DNA of 64,000 nucleotides from Nonlabens xiamenensis (GCF_003865345.1 NZ_RMVE01000001.1:434001-498000); one strand, 5' to 3'. Counted from the first letter of the stretch, positions 6,435 through 16,280 are shown. Numbers and translations are program-made. Notes: generated by a model from the letters alone, not told the origin.

Positions 6435-7472
6435 TTACTCGTGTTTCTTGAAGACTAATTTTTCTGATCTTCCCTTTTTAAAAATATTATTGCTGTTGTA
6501 ATGCCCAGCTCTGAGGGCTTTTTGTTCTTCCAACGGCAGTTGAATGATATCAGTACATTCCTGGCTACAACAATTTTCAAAATGAGCCTTGCACTCCTCG
6601 CATTGGATAAACAGGAGGTGGCAGGCGTCGTTGGCACAATTGGTATGCGTGTCGCAGGGCTTACCACATTGGTGGCAATTGGAAATGACCTCATCACCTA
6701 TTTTCTCGGCCAGACGCTGGTCAAAAACAAAATTCTTACCGCGGAATTTGTTTTCCAGTCCTTGTTCGGTGACTTGTCTATGGTATTCGATAATACCGCC
6801 TTCCAGCTGATAAACGTCCTCAAAACCTTTATGCTTATAATAAGCACTGGCCTTTTCACAACGAATGCCGCCGGTACAGTACATTACTAGCTTTTTATCT
6901 TTCTTATGTTCGGCGATCTCCTTTTCGATGATGGGGAGACTTTCTCTAAAGGTATCCACATCAGGCGTCCAGGCATTTTTAAAATGGCCGATTTCGGTTT
7001 CATAGTGGTTGCGCATATCCACCAGAACGGTGTTGGGGTCTTCAATCAAGTCGTTGAATTCCCGAGCGGTAACATGCTTGCCTTTATTGGTCACATCAAA
7101 GGTTTGATCATCCAGACCATCAGCCACGATTTTGGGACGAACTTTTACCTTGAGTTTAAGGAAACTCTCATTGTCTTGTTCGCGAGCGATATTAAGTCGT
7201 ACCCCTTCAAGAAAAACAATACTGTCGAGAAATTCTTTGAATTCATCAAAGCGATCACCTGGAACGGAGAGTTGGGCGTTGATCCCTTCATGGGCGACAT
7301 AAATACGTCCCAAAACCTCCATGGGATCCCAATGTATAAATAAGTAATCCCTGAATAACTGTGGATTACCGATCTGATGATACTGATAGAAAGAAATGGT
7401 CAACCGATGTTTTCCGGCGTCCCTGATCAATTGTCGTCTCTCTTCAGCACTTAGTTTGTTATACAGTTGCAT
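6435..7472 (-). CDS. trhO: tRNA uridine-34 hydroxylase, rhodanese type
   Basis: A 345-aa protein of the YceA/TrhO family, which hydroxylates uridine 34 of certain tRNAs using O2. It has an N-terminal ferredoxin-like domain (ISFYQYHQIGNPQLFRDYLFI), a central rhodanese domain with the DMRNHYETEIGHFKNA and MYCTGGIRCEKASAYY motifs (active Cys in CTGGIRCEK), and a C-terminal Cys-rich segment (NCHQCGKPCDTHTNCAN...CQECK-like pairs) found in this family. Normal length. A TACCTTTG box at 7511-7504 lies 31 bases upstream of the start. It lies beside dusB, another tRNA-modification gene. Confidence 0.92.
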   Translation of the reverse strand: MQLYNKLSAEERRQLIRDAGKHRLTISFYQYHQIGNPQLFRDYLFIHWDPMEVLGRIYVAHEGINAQLSVPGDRFDEFKEFLDSIVFLEGVRLNIAREQDNESFLKLKVKVRPKIVADGLDDQTFDVTNKGKHVTAREFNDLIEDPNTVLVDMRNHYETEIGHFKNAWTPDVDTFRESLPIIEKEIAEHKKDKKLVMYCTGGIRCEKASAYYKHKGFEDVYQLEGGIIEYHRQVTEQGLENKFRGKNFVFDQRLAEKIGDEVISNCHQCGKPCDTHTNCANDACHLLFIQCEECKAHFENCCSQECTDIIQLPLEEQKALRAGHYNSNNIFKKGRSEKLVFKKHE

Positions 7473-7634
7473 GCTATAAACAATTTGGTGTTGAAAATCG
7501 ATGCAAAGGTACAGAGAATTATCGTTTTGGATCTTTTTGTAAGTTAAAACGACAAATGATCGGTGATATGATGATTTTGATCAATAATTACAAAAAATGA
7601 AAACCTTCTAGGGAACGATTTCAAATGAAGCCGC

Positions 7635-8018
7635 ATGTGTAAGGCGCAGCTATTGACGATTCTACACCTGACTCCCAGACTGTTTTTTGGTAGCAATAAA
7701 ACCGTAAATGAGGACTTCCAAGTGGGGCTAATAGACATCGGTAGTACGGCAGGAGTATCTGATGAATTCACCTCTACGATTGGAGTCTACCCGAACCCAG
7801 TGGATGCTGATCTATTGTATTGTAATTTTAGGGAACAACCCGTTTCTGAAATACAATTTGGAATTGATAACACTTTAGGACAGATCGTACAATGTGATGT
7901 GCGTCAGGCGATCGACGGACAAATATTTCAAAAAATGACAGACTTATCCTCAGGACTATTCTTTATAAAAGTCAAACAGGAGTATCGTCAGACAACTATG
8001 AAATTTATGGTAGAATAA
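7635..8018 (+). pseudogene. Orphan type IX secretion sorting-domain fragment
   Basis: The last 80 or so residues form a type IX secretion C-terminal sorting domain: GVYPNPVDADLLYCNF, then a LGQIVQ strand and a closing GLFFIKVKQEYRQTTMKFMVE. The frame before it gives only about 45 residues with no signal peptide and no catalytic domain, and the bases further upstream are broken by stops. This looks like the surviving tail of a larger exported protein. A short real protein is less likely because it could not enter the periplasm. It has no neighbours in an operon; recA follows after about 95 bases. Confidence 0.65.
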
Positions 8019-8113
8019 ACCTATATCCGTAAATTCATGAATCGTTGATAACCTGCACTGTTTGATGTTGTGAAAGGAGCAGCCAGGATGTATTTTTACC
8101 TAAAATTTTTACA

Positions 8114-9127
8114 ATGGCAGACGATAAAGAAAAGGAAGCAAAATTAAAAGCACTGAAACTTACCCTGGATAAGCTGGATAAGGCTTACGGCAAAGGAACA
8201 GTGATGAAGATGGGGGACCAACAAGTAGTGGATGTAGAGGCTATTTCAACTGGTTCCTTGGCGCTGAACAGCGCGTTAGGCGTAGGTGGTTACCCACGTG
8301 GACGGGTCATCGAAATCTACGGGCCAGAATCTTCAGGTAAAACGACCTTGACCCTTCATGCCATTGCCGAATGTCAAAAAGCAGGCGGTATTGCCGCATT
8401 TATTGATGCCGAACATGCTTTTGATAGATTTTATGCTGAAAAACTGGGGATTGACCTGGATAACCTCATCATTTCTCAACCAGATCATGGCGAACAGGCC
8501 CTCGAAATTGCCGATAATCTAATTCGTTCAGGAGCCATTGATATCATTGTTGTGGATTCTGTTGCTGCACTGACGCCAAAAAGTGAGATCGAAGGAGAAA
8601 TGGGTGATAGTAAAATGGGATTACACGCCCGTTTGATGTCTCAGGCGCTAAGGAAATTGACCGGAACAATCTCTAAAACTAACTGTACCGTGATATTCAT
8701 TAACCAATTACGAGAAAAAATTGGTGTAATGTTCGGAAACCCAGAAACAACTACTGGTGGAAACGCATTGAAATTTTACGCTTCCGTACGTTTGGATATC
8801 AGAAGATCCACGCAAATCAAAGACAGCAGTGGCGGAGTTCTAGGTAACAAAACCAGAGTAAAAGTGGTTAAGAATAAAGTGGCTCCACCTTTTAGAACCG
8901 CCGAATTTGACATTATGTATGGTGAAGGGGTCTCTAAATTAGGAGAAATTATCGACCTGGGAGTCAACTACGAAATCATTAAGAAAGCAGGTTCCTGGTT
9001 CTCTTATGAGGACACTAAACTCGGACAAGGCCGTGATGCCGTGAAGACAATTTTGGCAGATAATCCGGAGCTGGTCGAGGAACTGGAAACTAAAATTATG
9101 GAGGCCATCAAAACAGCCCAAGACTGA
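8114..9127 (+). CDS. recA: Recombinase RecA
   Basis: A 337-aa recombinase that forms filaments on single-stranded DNA and promotes strand exchange and the SOS co-protease reaction. The Walker A motif GPESSGKTT is at residues 70-78; Walker B is the [10 protein letters not shown] strand; loop L2 is the [30 protein letters not shown] region. Length and sequence are typical. It stands alone with its own terminator (9153-9180). No clear TAnnTTTG box is seen close to the start, only a weaker TATTTTTA. Confidence 0.97.
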   Translation: MADDKEKEAKLKALKLTLDKLDKAYGKGTVMKMGDQQVVDVEAISTGSLALNSALGVGGYPRGRVIEIYGPESSGKTTLTLHAIAECQKAGGIAAFIDAEHAFDRFYAEKLGIDLDNLIISQPDHGEQALEIADNLIRSGAIDIIVVDSVAALTPKSEIEGEMGDSKMGLHARLMSQALRKLTGTISKTNCTVIFINQLREKIGVMFGNPETTTGGNALKFYASVRLDIRRSTQIKDSSGGVLGNKTRVKVVKNKVAPPFRTAEFDIMYGEGVSKLGEIIDLGVNYEIIKKAGSWFSYEDTKLGQGRDAVKTILADNPELVEELETKIMEAIKTAQD

Positions 9128-9152
9128 ATTATAACAGAGGTCTCACCATACT

Positions 9153-9180
9153 AACCGCTTCTCAATGGAGCGGTTTTTTA
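9153..9180 (+). terminator. recA terminator
   Basis: AACCGCT pairs with AGCGGTT around a 9-base loop, followed by a T-run to 9179. Confidence 0.85.
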
Positions 9181-9246
9181 ATATCTACGTATTTTAACGC
9201 AACCATTTTGAAATTAATGCATCTATGGTTAAAATGGGTAATTTAA

Positions 9247-9657
9247 ATGAAGGTTAAATTTATATGGATCGGCCTTATTTGTGGCTTGTTTCTGGCATCC
9301 TGCTCACTAGATAATGGAGATACCGTTAATATTAATTTTGAAGTAGTACCAGTGGAGAGCGTGGAAATGCCCGCGACTTTCACTTTTGGACAGACTTATG
9401 ATATTCCGGTGACTTTTAATAGGAATGAATGTCAGGCTTTTGAAGGTTTTACTGTGGAATCAGAGTTAAATCAACGTTCCATAGGCGTTGTGGTAGCCAC
9501 TCCGGAAGCGGATTGTGGACCCACTGACATCAATGAAACTCGCGACTTGAGGTTTTTGGTAGCCAGTAATGGTTCTTATGTATTTAGGTTTTTTAGTGGG
9601 TTTAATCAGGATCAGGAGCCTGAATATCTGGAGTACACGGTAATAGTAGAAGAATGA
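9247..9657 (+). CDS. Putative small lipoprotein
   Basis: A 136-aa protein with a lipoprotein signal peptide: a hydrophobic stretch (FIWIGLICGLFLASC) ending in the lipobox LASC with Cys about residue 19. The remainder is beta-rich with two further Cys (NECQAF, ADCGPT) that could pair. No known domain is recognised. It ends 12 bases before the ECF sigma factor on the same strand and may be co-transcribed with it. Likely exported and lipid-anchored; function unknown. Confidence 0.7.
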   Translation: MKVKFIWIGLICGLFLASCSLDNGDTVNINFEVVPVESVEMPATFTFGQTYDIPVTFNRNECQAFEGFTVESELNQRSIGVVVATPEADCGPTDINETRDLRFLVASNGSYVFRFFSGFNQDQEPEYLEYTVIVEE

Positions 9658-9669
9658 TAGAAAATTAAT

Positions 9670-10215
9670 GTGGGCCAAAAAGAGCTTGTTTATTCTTGTC
9701 AGCAGGGCCATCGCAAGGCACAACAAGAGCTGTACAATCTATACGCCTCCAAGTTGTTTGCGAGTTGTGTAAAGTATGCCCCCAATTACCAAGAAGCGCA
9801 GGACATCCTACAAGATTCATTCATCACCATCTTTAAAAAGATTCATCAATTTGAAAACAAAGGCTCTTTTGAGGGATGGATGAAAAGAATTACTATCAAT
9901 ACTGCCCTACAGCGGTATCGTGGAGCTAAAGTTTATCAATTGGATCCAGAAGAGCAATTGGAAGATGAAGCAGTTGAAGTAGATGATACTACTGATATCA
10001 GTTTGGATAGATTACTGGAGATGATCCAAGACTTACCAGATCGATATAGATTGGTTTTTAGCTTGTATGAGCTTGATGGGTATAGTCATCAAGACATTGC
10101 AGAAATGTTAGAAATCAGTACAGGTACCTCTAAATCAAATCTGGCAAGGGCCAGGCAAAGTTTACAGAAAATGATCAGGCAATGGCGGATTTCAGATCAG
10201 TCCGATGCCATCTAA
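9670..10215 (+). CDS. RNA polymerase sigma-70 factor, ECF subfamily
   Basis: A 181-aa sigma factor with region 2 in the first half (the EAQDILQDSFITIFKKIHQFENKGSFEGWMKRITIN block is classic sigma-2) and region 4 near the C-terminus (LPDRYRLVFSLYELDGYSHQDIAEMLEISTGTSKSNLARAR helix-turn-helix). The GTG at 9670 is the only plausible start in frame. Two bases after its stop comes a membrane protein gene, which by position is its regulator. Bacteroidota ECF factors of this kind often respond to envelope signals; the signal here is unknown. Confidence 0.9.
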   Translation: MGQKELVYSCQQGHRKAQQELYNLYASKLFASCVKYAPNYQEAQDILQDSFITIFKKIHQFENKGSFEGWMKRITINTALQRYRGAKVYQLDPEEQLEDEAVEVDDTTDISLDRLLEMIQDLPDRYRLVFSLYELDGYSHQDIAEMLEISTGTSKSNLARARQSLQKMIRQWRISDQSDAI

Positions 10216-10217
10216 TT

Positions 10218-11777
10218 ATGAGTGATAAAAAGCACATAGACCGTTTATTTCAAGAGCGTTTCAAGGATTTTGAAATGTCTCCTCCCCCTGGTACATGGGA
10301 GGGAATAGAGAAAGCCTTGAATGATGAGAAAAAGAGAGACCTGATTCCCTTTTGGTGGAAATGGGGTGGGATTGCAGCGGCTATAGCTGTACTCGTTACC
10401 GCCATATTCATGGGCTTACCTGCTTTGAAAAACCTGAACGAGTCCAGTGCCATAGTGAACGAGGAAGTTCAAGAGACTGATTCTCCTCAGACTGCGACAG
10501 AGATTGATCATGATTCCTCTTCTACCAATCGCATAGTTGATCATACTAAAGACAGTCAAAATGTCCAACAAGTAGGACAAACATCTGGCCTAGACGATAA
10601 TTATACTGGCGTGCAGAACGAGGCTACGCTTAACCAAGCTGTACCAAGCAGCCTTGAACCAGCTCTCCAAAAAAGAACGGCACAACCCTCCAAGGATCAT
10701 CAATCATTACGACCTGTAGAGGCCCTCGTACAAAACTCCTCTACCAAAAAGAAATCTGTTGAGGATTTAACAATCGTTGGCGCAGAAAAGCAAGACCCAG
10801 CAATAAATTCTCTGAATGGCATTGCTCAGGGAAATAACGGTGAGAAAAATAGAGCACATTCTAAGATTTTAACTCAGGGTCTTCACTCCAAAGTCCCTGC
10901 CGTCGATAATCCAGCTTCTATAGACACCCTATCTTCCATGGCTGAATCCGATCTGTCTAAAAAAATGCCCTCCAGTTTAGAAGATATCGCCAAAAAGGAG
11001 GCGTCAACGGATAGTCTAGAAACCAACGCCTTCAAATCTGGCTGGGCGGTTTCTACTCAGATGGCACCTGTTTTTTCCAATAGCTTGAGCGGTAGCGGTG
11101 TCAATACCCAGGTCAGGGATAATCAAACCACTACCGGCGTTAGTATCAGTTACGGTCTTGGTCTGGCCTATCATTTGAGTACTAGATTAACTGTGCGCAC
11201 AGGGGTGAATAAGATCAACATGAGTTATACTACGCAAGGCATAAAGTACTCGCCCAATAACTTGGCAGCAAGAGGCGTTTCACCAGATATCTCATCTAGT
11301 TTTACGCCAAGCAGCATCACTAATGCAGGTGCTGATATTACTAGTGCCGAATCGTTTGCAACTGGATTTGCGGCTACTGAGATATTAAGTCCAACCGATT
11401 TTTCAGGATTTGAAGGTGAGCTGTCCCAACAATTAGGCTATATAGAAGTGCCCCTGGAAATTAGTTACAATTTACTTGATGGAGCAAAGCCTTTGCAATT
11501 AAACCTATTAGGAGGCTTCAGTGCTCTTTTCTTGACCGATAATAATGTGTTAGTTCAGAATGCAGACCGACAATTGGAACTAGGTCCAGATGCTAATTTC
11601 AATGATTTCAACCAAAGTGCCAATATCGGATTGGGATTGGGATATAGATTTAGTAAAAAATTAGGCGCCTTTTTGGAGCCTACCTTCAAATACCAATTGA
11701 ACACCTTAAAAAATAATTCCGCTGAGTTTAGGCCTTACAGTGTAGGAGTCCAGAGCGGTGTGATTTTTAACTTTTAG
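10218..11777 (+). CDS. Membrane-spanning regulator with C-terminal outer-membrane beta-barrel domain
   Basis: A 519-aa protein starting at the ATG two bases after the sigma gene. The first 45 residues (HIDRLFQERFKDFEMSPPPGTWEGIEKAL) match the cytoplasmic head seen in Bacteroidota anti-sigma-like proteins. One membrane helix follows near residues 48-68, then about 200 Ser/Gln/Asn-rich low-complexity residues, then a porin-like beta-barrel domain (alternating strands such as GLAYHLSTRLTVRTGVNKI and a final GVQSGVIFNF). This suggests one polypeptide linking an inner-membrane sigma tether to an outer-membrane barrel. It is presumed to control the adjacent sigma factor; not shown directly. Confidence 0.75.
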   Translation: MSDKKHIDRLFQERFKDFEMSPPPGTWEGIEKALNDEKKRDLIPFWWKWGGIAAAIAVLVTAIFMGLPALKNLNESSAIVNEEVQETDSPQTATEIDHDSSSTNRIVDHTKDSQNVQQVGQTSGLDDNYTGVQNEATLNQAVPSSLEPALQKRTAQPSKDHQSLRPVEALVQNSSTKKKSVEDLTIVGAEKQDPAINSLNGIAQGNNGEKNRAHSKILTQGLHSKVPAVDNPASIDTLSSMAESDLSKKMPSSLEDIAKKEASTDSLETNAFKSGWAVSTQMAPVFSNSLSGSGVNTQVRDNQTTTGVSISYGLGLAYHLSTRLTVRTGVNKINMSYTTQGIKYSPNNLAARGVSPDISSSFTPSSITNAGADITSAESFATGFAATEILSPTDFSGFEGELSQQLGYIEVPLEISYNLLDGAKPLQLNLLGGFSALFLTDNNVLVQNADRQLELGPDANFNDFNQSANIGLGLGYRFSKKLGAFLEPTFKYQLNTLKNNSAEFRPYSVGVQSGVIFNF

Positions 11778-11870
11778 TTTGCTGGCTATCATTGTACGCC
11801 TGCAGATTGTATTGAAAAAGAAGAATATTGAGGTTGGTTAAATAACTCAATTATTTGCAATGATGACGAG

Positions 11871-11900
11871 AAGCCGTTCCTGTGCCATGGAGCGGCTTTT
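11871..11900. terminator. Bidirectional terminator
   Basis: A 10-bp stem AAGCCGTTCC / GGAGCGGCTT (one G-T pair) with an 8-base loop and a TTTT tail, between two convergent genes. Confidence 0.8.
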
Positions 11901-12683
11901 CTATTGTTGGTCTGCTTGAAGTTCCTTGAGAATAATGTCCCTTACGCTTTCGCGAAAGCGCACCTTGTCATTGGCCAAATCCATATCCTCCGTGGGTATA
12001 ATGGCGTGTGTCTTAGCGCGCATCAAGCCAGGACTCCCTTTATAGAAAGCAAATGGAAAACGCTTTTTATTGTCATATAAGGTCACCGGTAGCAATGGTA
12101 AACCATGTTCAATAGCCAGGCGAAAAGCACCGTCCTTAAATCCATCTAATGTTAGTGACGGGTCTTCAGGAACACCTCCTTCCGGAAAGATGCAAATCCC
12201 GACGCCATCCTTAAGACGTTGTCTAGCACGATCAAAAACTTCTTTACGACTTCTGGGATTGCCACGGTCCACTAGAATACAGGTACGCTTGTAGAAAAAC
12301 CCAAATATTGGAATCTTTGCCAGTTCTTTTTTTCCAACAAATACAAATGGATTCTTGGAGATCAATAGCATCATCATGATGTCAGTCATACTCGTATGAT
12401 TAGCCACAAGCATATAACTTTGGATCTTTTGCATCTTTTCTTCCCTGACGATGCGCGGCCAGAATCCCATACCATAAATGATGATGGCCGCCCAGATTCT
12501 CGCCACCTTAAAAAATAAGTGGTAAGTAGATTCGGATATGGTCAGGATCAATAAAATTGGGAACATGATCAATATGGGAATTCCCATCAATAGATAGAAC
12601 CAAATCCGATATAACGGCATTAATATGTATCGCAAAAACTTCAAGACGGGCAAAAATAATCGTTTTTCATTCACTATATACAT
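11901..12683 (-). CDS. plsC: 1-acyl-sn-glycerol-3-phosphate acyltransferase
   Basis: A 260-aa membrane-bound acyltransferase that makes phosphatidic acid from lysophosphatidic acid. N-terminal hydrophobic segments (residues about 20-60) are followed by the catalytic NHTSMTD box (residues 95-101), the VDRGNPRSRKEVFDRA block and the FPEGGVPEDPSL box that binds glycerol phosphate. Normal length. A palindrome copy at 11946 encodes RFRES near the C-terminus. It is divergent from dprA and ends at a shared terminator. Confidence 0.9.
   Translation of the reverse strand: MYIVNEKRLFLPVLKFLRYILMPLYRIWFYLLMGIPILIMFPILLILTISESTYHLFFKVARIWAAIIIYGMGFWPRIVREEKMQKIQSYMLVANHTSMTDIMMMLLISKNPFVFVGKKELAKIPIFGFFYKRTCILVDRGNPRSRKEVFDRARQRLKDGVGICIFPEGGVPEDPSLTLDGFKDGAFRLAIEHGLPLLPVTLYDNKKRFPFAFYKGSPGLMRAKTHAIIPTEDMDLANDKVRFRESVRDIILKELQADQQ
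11946..11959. repeat. Iterated palindrome, copy 3
   Basis: Exact copy inside plsC, read as RFRES. Confidence 0.9.
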
Positions 12684-12774
12684 GTTGTTTTTTGTTGACT
12701 ATTGGTCTGGATTCTTAAATCCGGGCAAATAGCAAGCTTTATGAGTAGCTGATATGATTAATTTGGTGGCCAAG

Positions 12775-13872
12775 ATGGATAAATCAACGCTCGCCTACTT
12801 GCTTGCCCTTAAAAAGGCCCCTTTGATTGGTGATATCATGGCCAAAAAGCTGATTCGGCATTTTGGTAGTGCAAAGGAGGTGTTCAGTCAACCGATGAGA
12901 CATATATCGGCTGTTGAAGGAATGGGCGATAAAAAAGCTGAATTTGTCAGATATAAAAATGATTTGTTACGGCATGCGGAACGAGAAATTGCCTTTATAG
13001 AGCAACATCAAATACATTATCGAATCTATGACCAGGAGAATTATCCACCACGCCTGCAACACTGTATCGATGGCCCAATCGTTTATTTCGAAAAAGGCAA
13101 TTTTAATCATTCTAATCCCTATGTTTTAAGTATTGTTGGTACCAGGCAAATTACCAGTCATGGCAGTGCCTTTCTCGAGCATCTCATTCAGGAAATTGCG
13201 CCACTCAACCCTATTATTGTAAGCGGTTATGCCTATGGTACGGATATACTGGCACACCGACTTGCCATTGAACACGGTTTACAAACGATTGCCGTTATGG
13301 CTCACGGACTCAACCAGACCTATCCACGCAACCATGCCAAGTATAACAATGAAATAATGGCAAATGGAGGTTTTGTAACAGATTACTGGCACACCGATAG
13401 CTTTGACCGAAAAAATTTTCTGGGCAGAAATCGAATTATTGCTGGATTAAGCGAAGCCACCATCGTGATTGAAAGCGATTCAAAAGGCGGCTCGCTGGTT
13501 ACCGCAGATTTGGCCTCAGATTATCACAGGGAGGTATTTGCTGTGCCTGGCCGAGTATCTGATAAATATGCCACCGGTTGTAACAACCTGATCAAGCAAG
13601 CCAAGGCCCATTTGTTATCCAAGGCCGCAGATATTCCCTACATCCTGGGCTGGGAGAAACCACATACAGTCGTCCAAAAACAATTGTTTGTCAATTTAGA
13701 AAAAGACGAACAACGCATCTATGATTATTTACTGGAACGGGATCGCGAATTATTAGACCTAATAGCTCTACATATCAAAATTCCTGTTCACAAAACTGCC
13801 TCACTGTTGATGTCTATGGAACTCAAAGGAGTGGTGCGCCCCCTGCCCGGTAAGATGTTCAGTCTTGCTTGA
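12775..13872 (+). CDS. dprA: DNA-processing protein A (DprA/Smf)
   Basis: A 365-aa protein from the ATG at 12775 (an in-frame ATG at 12754 is possible). DprA protects incoming single strands during natural transformation and loads RecA. It has an N-terminal helix-hairpin-helix region (LKKAPLIGDIMAKKLIRHFG, AVEGMGDKKAEFV), then the Rossmann core with IVGTRQITSHGSAFLEHL, SGYAYGTDILAHRLAIE, the SEATIVIESDSKGGSLVTADLA block and VFAVPGRVSDKYATGCNNLIKQ, then a winged-helix tail. Presence of dprA and recA makes competence possible but does not prove it. Confidence 0.95.
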   Translation: MDKSTLAYLLALKKAPLIGDIMAKKLIRHFGSAKEVFSQPMRHISAVEGMGDKKAEFVRYKNDLLRHAEREIAFIEQHQIHYRIYDQENYPPRLQHCIDGPIVYFEKGNFNHSNPYVLSIVGTRQITSHGSAFLEHLIQEIAPLNPIIVSGYAYGTDILAHRLAIEHGLQTIAVMAHGLNQTYPRNHAKYNNEIMANGGFVTDYWHTDSFDRKNFLGRNRIIAGLSEATIVIESDSKGGSLVTADLASDYHREVFAVPGRVSDKYATGCNNLIKQAKAHLLSKAADIPYILGWEKPHTVVQKQLFVNLEKDEQRIYDYLLERDRELLDLIALHIKIPVHKTASLLMSMELKGVVRPLPGKMFSLA

Positions 13873-13879
13873 CACAGCA

Positions 13880-14152
13880 TTAATAAAATAGAATCAAAGA
13901 GATAACTATCAATGTGGTCAAACCAGAGAGGAAGACGCCACCTAAGCTCCATCGATCAAGACCATTCTTTTTATATCTGAATAAACCAATACCAAATAAT
14001 AACGGTGCTGCGATCATCATGGGTATGATCAATAATTCGTGAATAACACCACCGATGATCCGTGGCCATGAGATGAAAGACTGGCTCCAAACCCAGATGA
14101 AAAATAAGCTTGGAATTAGGCAAAGCGTAAAAAATCGACGGCTAGATTTCAT
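13880..14152 (-). CDS. Small integral membrane protein
   Basis: A 90-aa protein with three hydrophobic segments: FFTLCLIPSLFFIWVW, LLIIPMMIAAPLLFGIGLF and GGVFLSGLTTLIVISLILFY. No family recognised. It starts three bases after the YiaA/YiaB-type gene, so the two are co-transcribed. Function unknown. Confidence 0.7.
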   Translation of the reverse strand: MKSSRRFFTLCLIPSLFFIWVWSQSFISWPRIIGGVIHELLIIPMMIAAPLLFGIGLFRYKKNGLDRWSLGGVFLSGLTTLIVISLILFY

Positions 14153-14155
14153 AAA

Positions 14156-14614
14156 TTACTCTTCCTTGTCAAAGAATTTGAGATCCCTTGTATTTTTCTG
14201 GACAGCAATCGCTGAAAACAGACACAAAAGAAATGACATGGCATAAAAACCTTTTTCACTCAGCTCTAGAGCAGCATTCCACAGCCCGACCACCAGCAAC
14301 ACGATCGCTGCGATGGTAACAAACCAGCTGATACCGTAATAGATTTCTGTGACCGCCACACCTTCTTGTCGGTCCCGAACAGCTTTTTGTAGAGATATAA
14401 CCGCAAAAAGCCCAAGGAGTAGGATAGCAAAGTAATAGCCTTTTTCATTGAGTTCCATGGCTGCATTCCAAAGTCCGATGCAATAGGCCACCATACCCGT
14501 TAATAAAGCGACCCAAGAAGCCCCAATAAAAGCTGAAGTAGGTCTACCATCAAACACTTTTGATGGTTTAGTTGGTTGAATTTCCTTCTCAAATTGAATT
14601 TGTTTTGATTCCAT
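14156..14614 (-). CDS. YiaA/YiaB two-helix domain membrane protein
   Basis: A 152-aa protein from the ATG at 14614 (ATGs at 14620 and 14635 are possible). It contains two copies of a two-helix unit: [42 protein letters not shown] and [44 protein letters not shown], both with the GLWNAAxELxEKG(Y/F)Y signature of the YiaAB family, followed by QKxxRD. Four membrane helices are expected in the inner membrane. The family role is unknown, with stress links proposed elsewhere. It heads a two-gene unit with the 90-aa membrane protein. Confidence 0.85.
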   Translation of the reverse strand: MESKQIQFEKEIQPTKPSKVFDGRPTSAFIGASWVALLTGMVAYCIGLWNAAMELNEKGYYFAILLLGLFAVISLQKAVRDRQEGVAVTEIYYGISWFVTIAAIVLLVVGLWNAALELSEKGFYAMSFLLCLFSAIAVQKNTRDLKFFDKEE

Positions 14615-14746
14615 GATCATTGATTTAGGATACAAACATCGGTTAGCCTGACCAGTTCAATTCACCAATTTTATTCAATATTACACGATATATTTTATTG
14701 AAATAAAATGTAAATCTCTATATTTCAGCGTTTAAATACAGGTAAA

Positions 14747-16204
14747 TTGAACGAATTAAAACAACTCATTGAGGTACTAACGGATGAAGAAGCTGATGCG
14801 TTTATAGCTTTCGCGAAAGCGAAAAATAAAAGAAATGATGTTAAGAACATCCTGTTATTCCAATGGTTACGTGCAGGTAAAACAAAAGATTTATCCAAGG
14901 AGTTGTATGGGGTCAATAAGTCAGGCGCTTTGTATGCCCTTCAATCTCGGTTAAAGGAGAATTTGATGGAATTTATGGAATCCAAAATCTATGAAAAACA
15001 ACCCGACCAGAGATTGACCAGGGAATTGGCAGTGGCCCAGCGCCTGCTGCAACGCGGTAAGTATAAATTGGGCCATAAAATTTTACAAAAGACGATTGAT
15101 AGTGCTACAGGCACAGAATCTCATGCCTCGATCCTACAGCTATTTCAGACCAAGATCAACTACATCGACCAGGGTGCCCAACAAGATTTAGATCAGCTGC
15201 TTTGGCAAATGGAGCAAGCACAAAAAAATTATCAGTTGGAAATTGACTTGGTAAAGGTTTGTGCTTTGATCAATCGCGAACTCACCGCAAGTCCTAAACA
15301 AGCCCCTCAAATTATCGAGAAATATTTAGAACGCAGCCACCTCCTACCCAACCCCAACTGGTCTTTTACCGCCATGCACCGATTACTGGAAACTATTACT
15401 GAGGCTGCTGTAATCAGTTCGAATTTTAGCTTTATAGCAAAATGGTTAGAGGAATTGAATCAATTGCTCGCGATGAAGAAAACTGTAGCGGACCAGCACC
15501 CTGTACCCTATCTAGAAATTCTATATCTGCTCGCTGGTTCTTTCATGCGTGTGAGAGATTTCAACGCCTGTGGGAATCTGCTAGAAGAAATGGAACTCGC
15601 TATGGAAAGTTTTGGAAAAAGTTTTGTCAAACAGTATAGGGAACCTTGGATGGTGTTGAAGGCGTTACATCTTAATTATACGGGAAATGCGCTCCAGGCC
15701 ATCGCTTTGATAGACCAAGAACACCATAGCAATCGAAGACTTCACTTGTTACTGGTAACCTTCCATTTCCAGCAAGAAAATTTTCAGCTGTCGAGGAGGT
15801 TACTGCGTGATTTTAATCACTCAGATCAATTTTACGTCCATCGCGAAGGGGTGGTCTGGATGATCAAAAAATACTTGTTGGAAATTATGGTTTTCATGGA
15901 ACTGGGATTACCGGATTTGACCGATTCACGTTTGAGGAGCTTTAAAGGCTTTTTAAAAAAACATGAACATGCGATTGCTGAAGATCGTATTCCGGATTTT
16001 GTCAAAGTATTGGTAACTTATAACCAGCAACCAGATCAATTAAGAGAAGCAGCATATCAACAAAAAATACAGCAGTTAATGATGAAACAAGATCTCTGGC
16101 GAGAAGATCTTTTCAGTATCAGTTTTTACGCCTTTTTAAAAGCCCGAATGGAAAAAAAGAGTATTTATCAAGCTACACTGGAACTGATTGATCCTGATGT
16201 GTGA
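14747..16204 (+). CDS. Conserved helical-repeat protein, function unknown
   Basis: A 485-aa, almost all-helical, soluble protein rich in Leu and Gln, with TPR-like spacing in the middle (for example NFSFIAKWLEELNQLLAMKK, MRVRDFNACGNLLEEMELAM, ALIDQEHHSNRRLHLLLVTF). No signal peptide and no catalytic motif. The frame opens at 14714 after a stop and offers only a TTG (14747) before a distant internal ATG, so TTG is the likely start; the palindrome copy at 14807 (AFAKA) lies right after it. A scaffolding or binding role is likely from the fold; the family is unnamed to me. Confidence 0.75.
   Translation: MNELKQLIEVLTDEEADAFIAFAKAKNKRNDVKNILLFQWLRAGKTKDLSKELYGVNKSGALYALQSRLKENLMEFMESKIYEKQPDQRLTRELAVAQRLLQRGKYKLGHKILQKTIDSATGTESHASILQLFQTKINYIDQGAQQDLDQLLWQMEQAQKNYQLEIDLVKVCALINRELTASPKQAPQIIEKYLERSHLLPNPNWSFTAMHRLLETITEAAVISSNFSFIAKWLEELNQLLAMKKTVADQHPVPYLEILYLLAGSFMRVRDFNACGNLLEEMELAMESFGKSFVKQYREPWMVLKALHLNYTGNALQAIALIDQEHHSNRRLHLLLVTFHFQQENFQLSRRLLRDFNHSDQFYVHREGVVWMIKKYLLEIMVFMELGLPDLTDSRLRSFKGFLKKHEHAIAEDRIPDFVKVLVTYNQQPDQLREAAYQQKIQQLMMKQDLWREDLFSISFYAFLKARMEKKSIYQATLELIDPDV
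14807..14820. repeat. Iterated palindrome, copy 4
   Basis: Exact copy near the 5' end of the helical-repeat gene, read as AFAKA. Confidence 0.9.
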
Positions 16205-16280
16205 TCCTTTTTAATTTGATACGGGAAGAATTCACCATAATTCATTCTATATACTCTATTTCTTACGCCAATACCTCACC

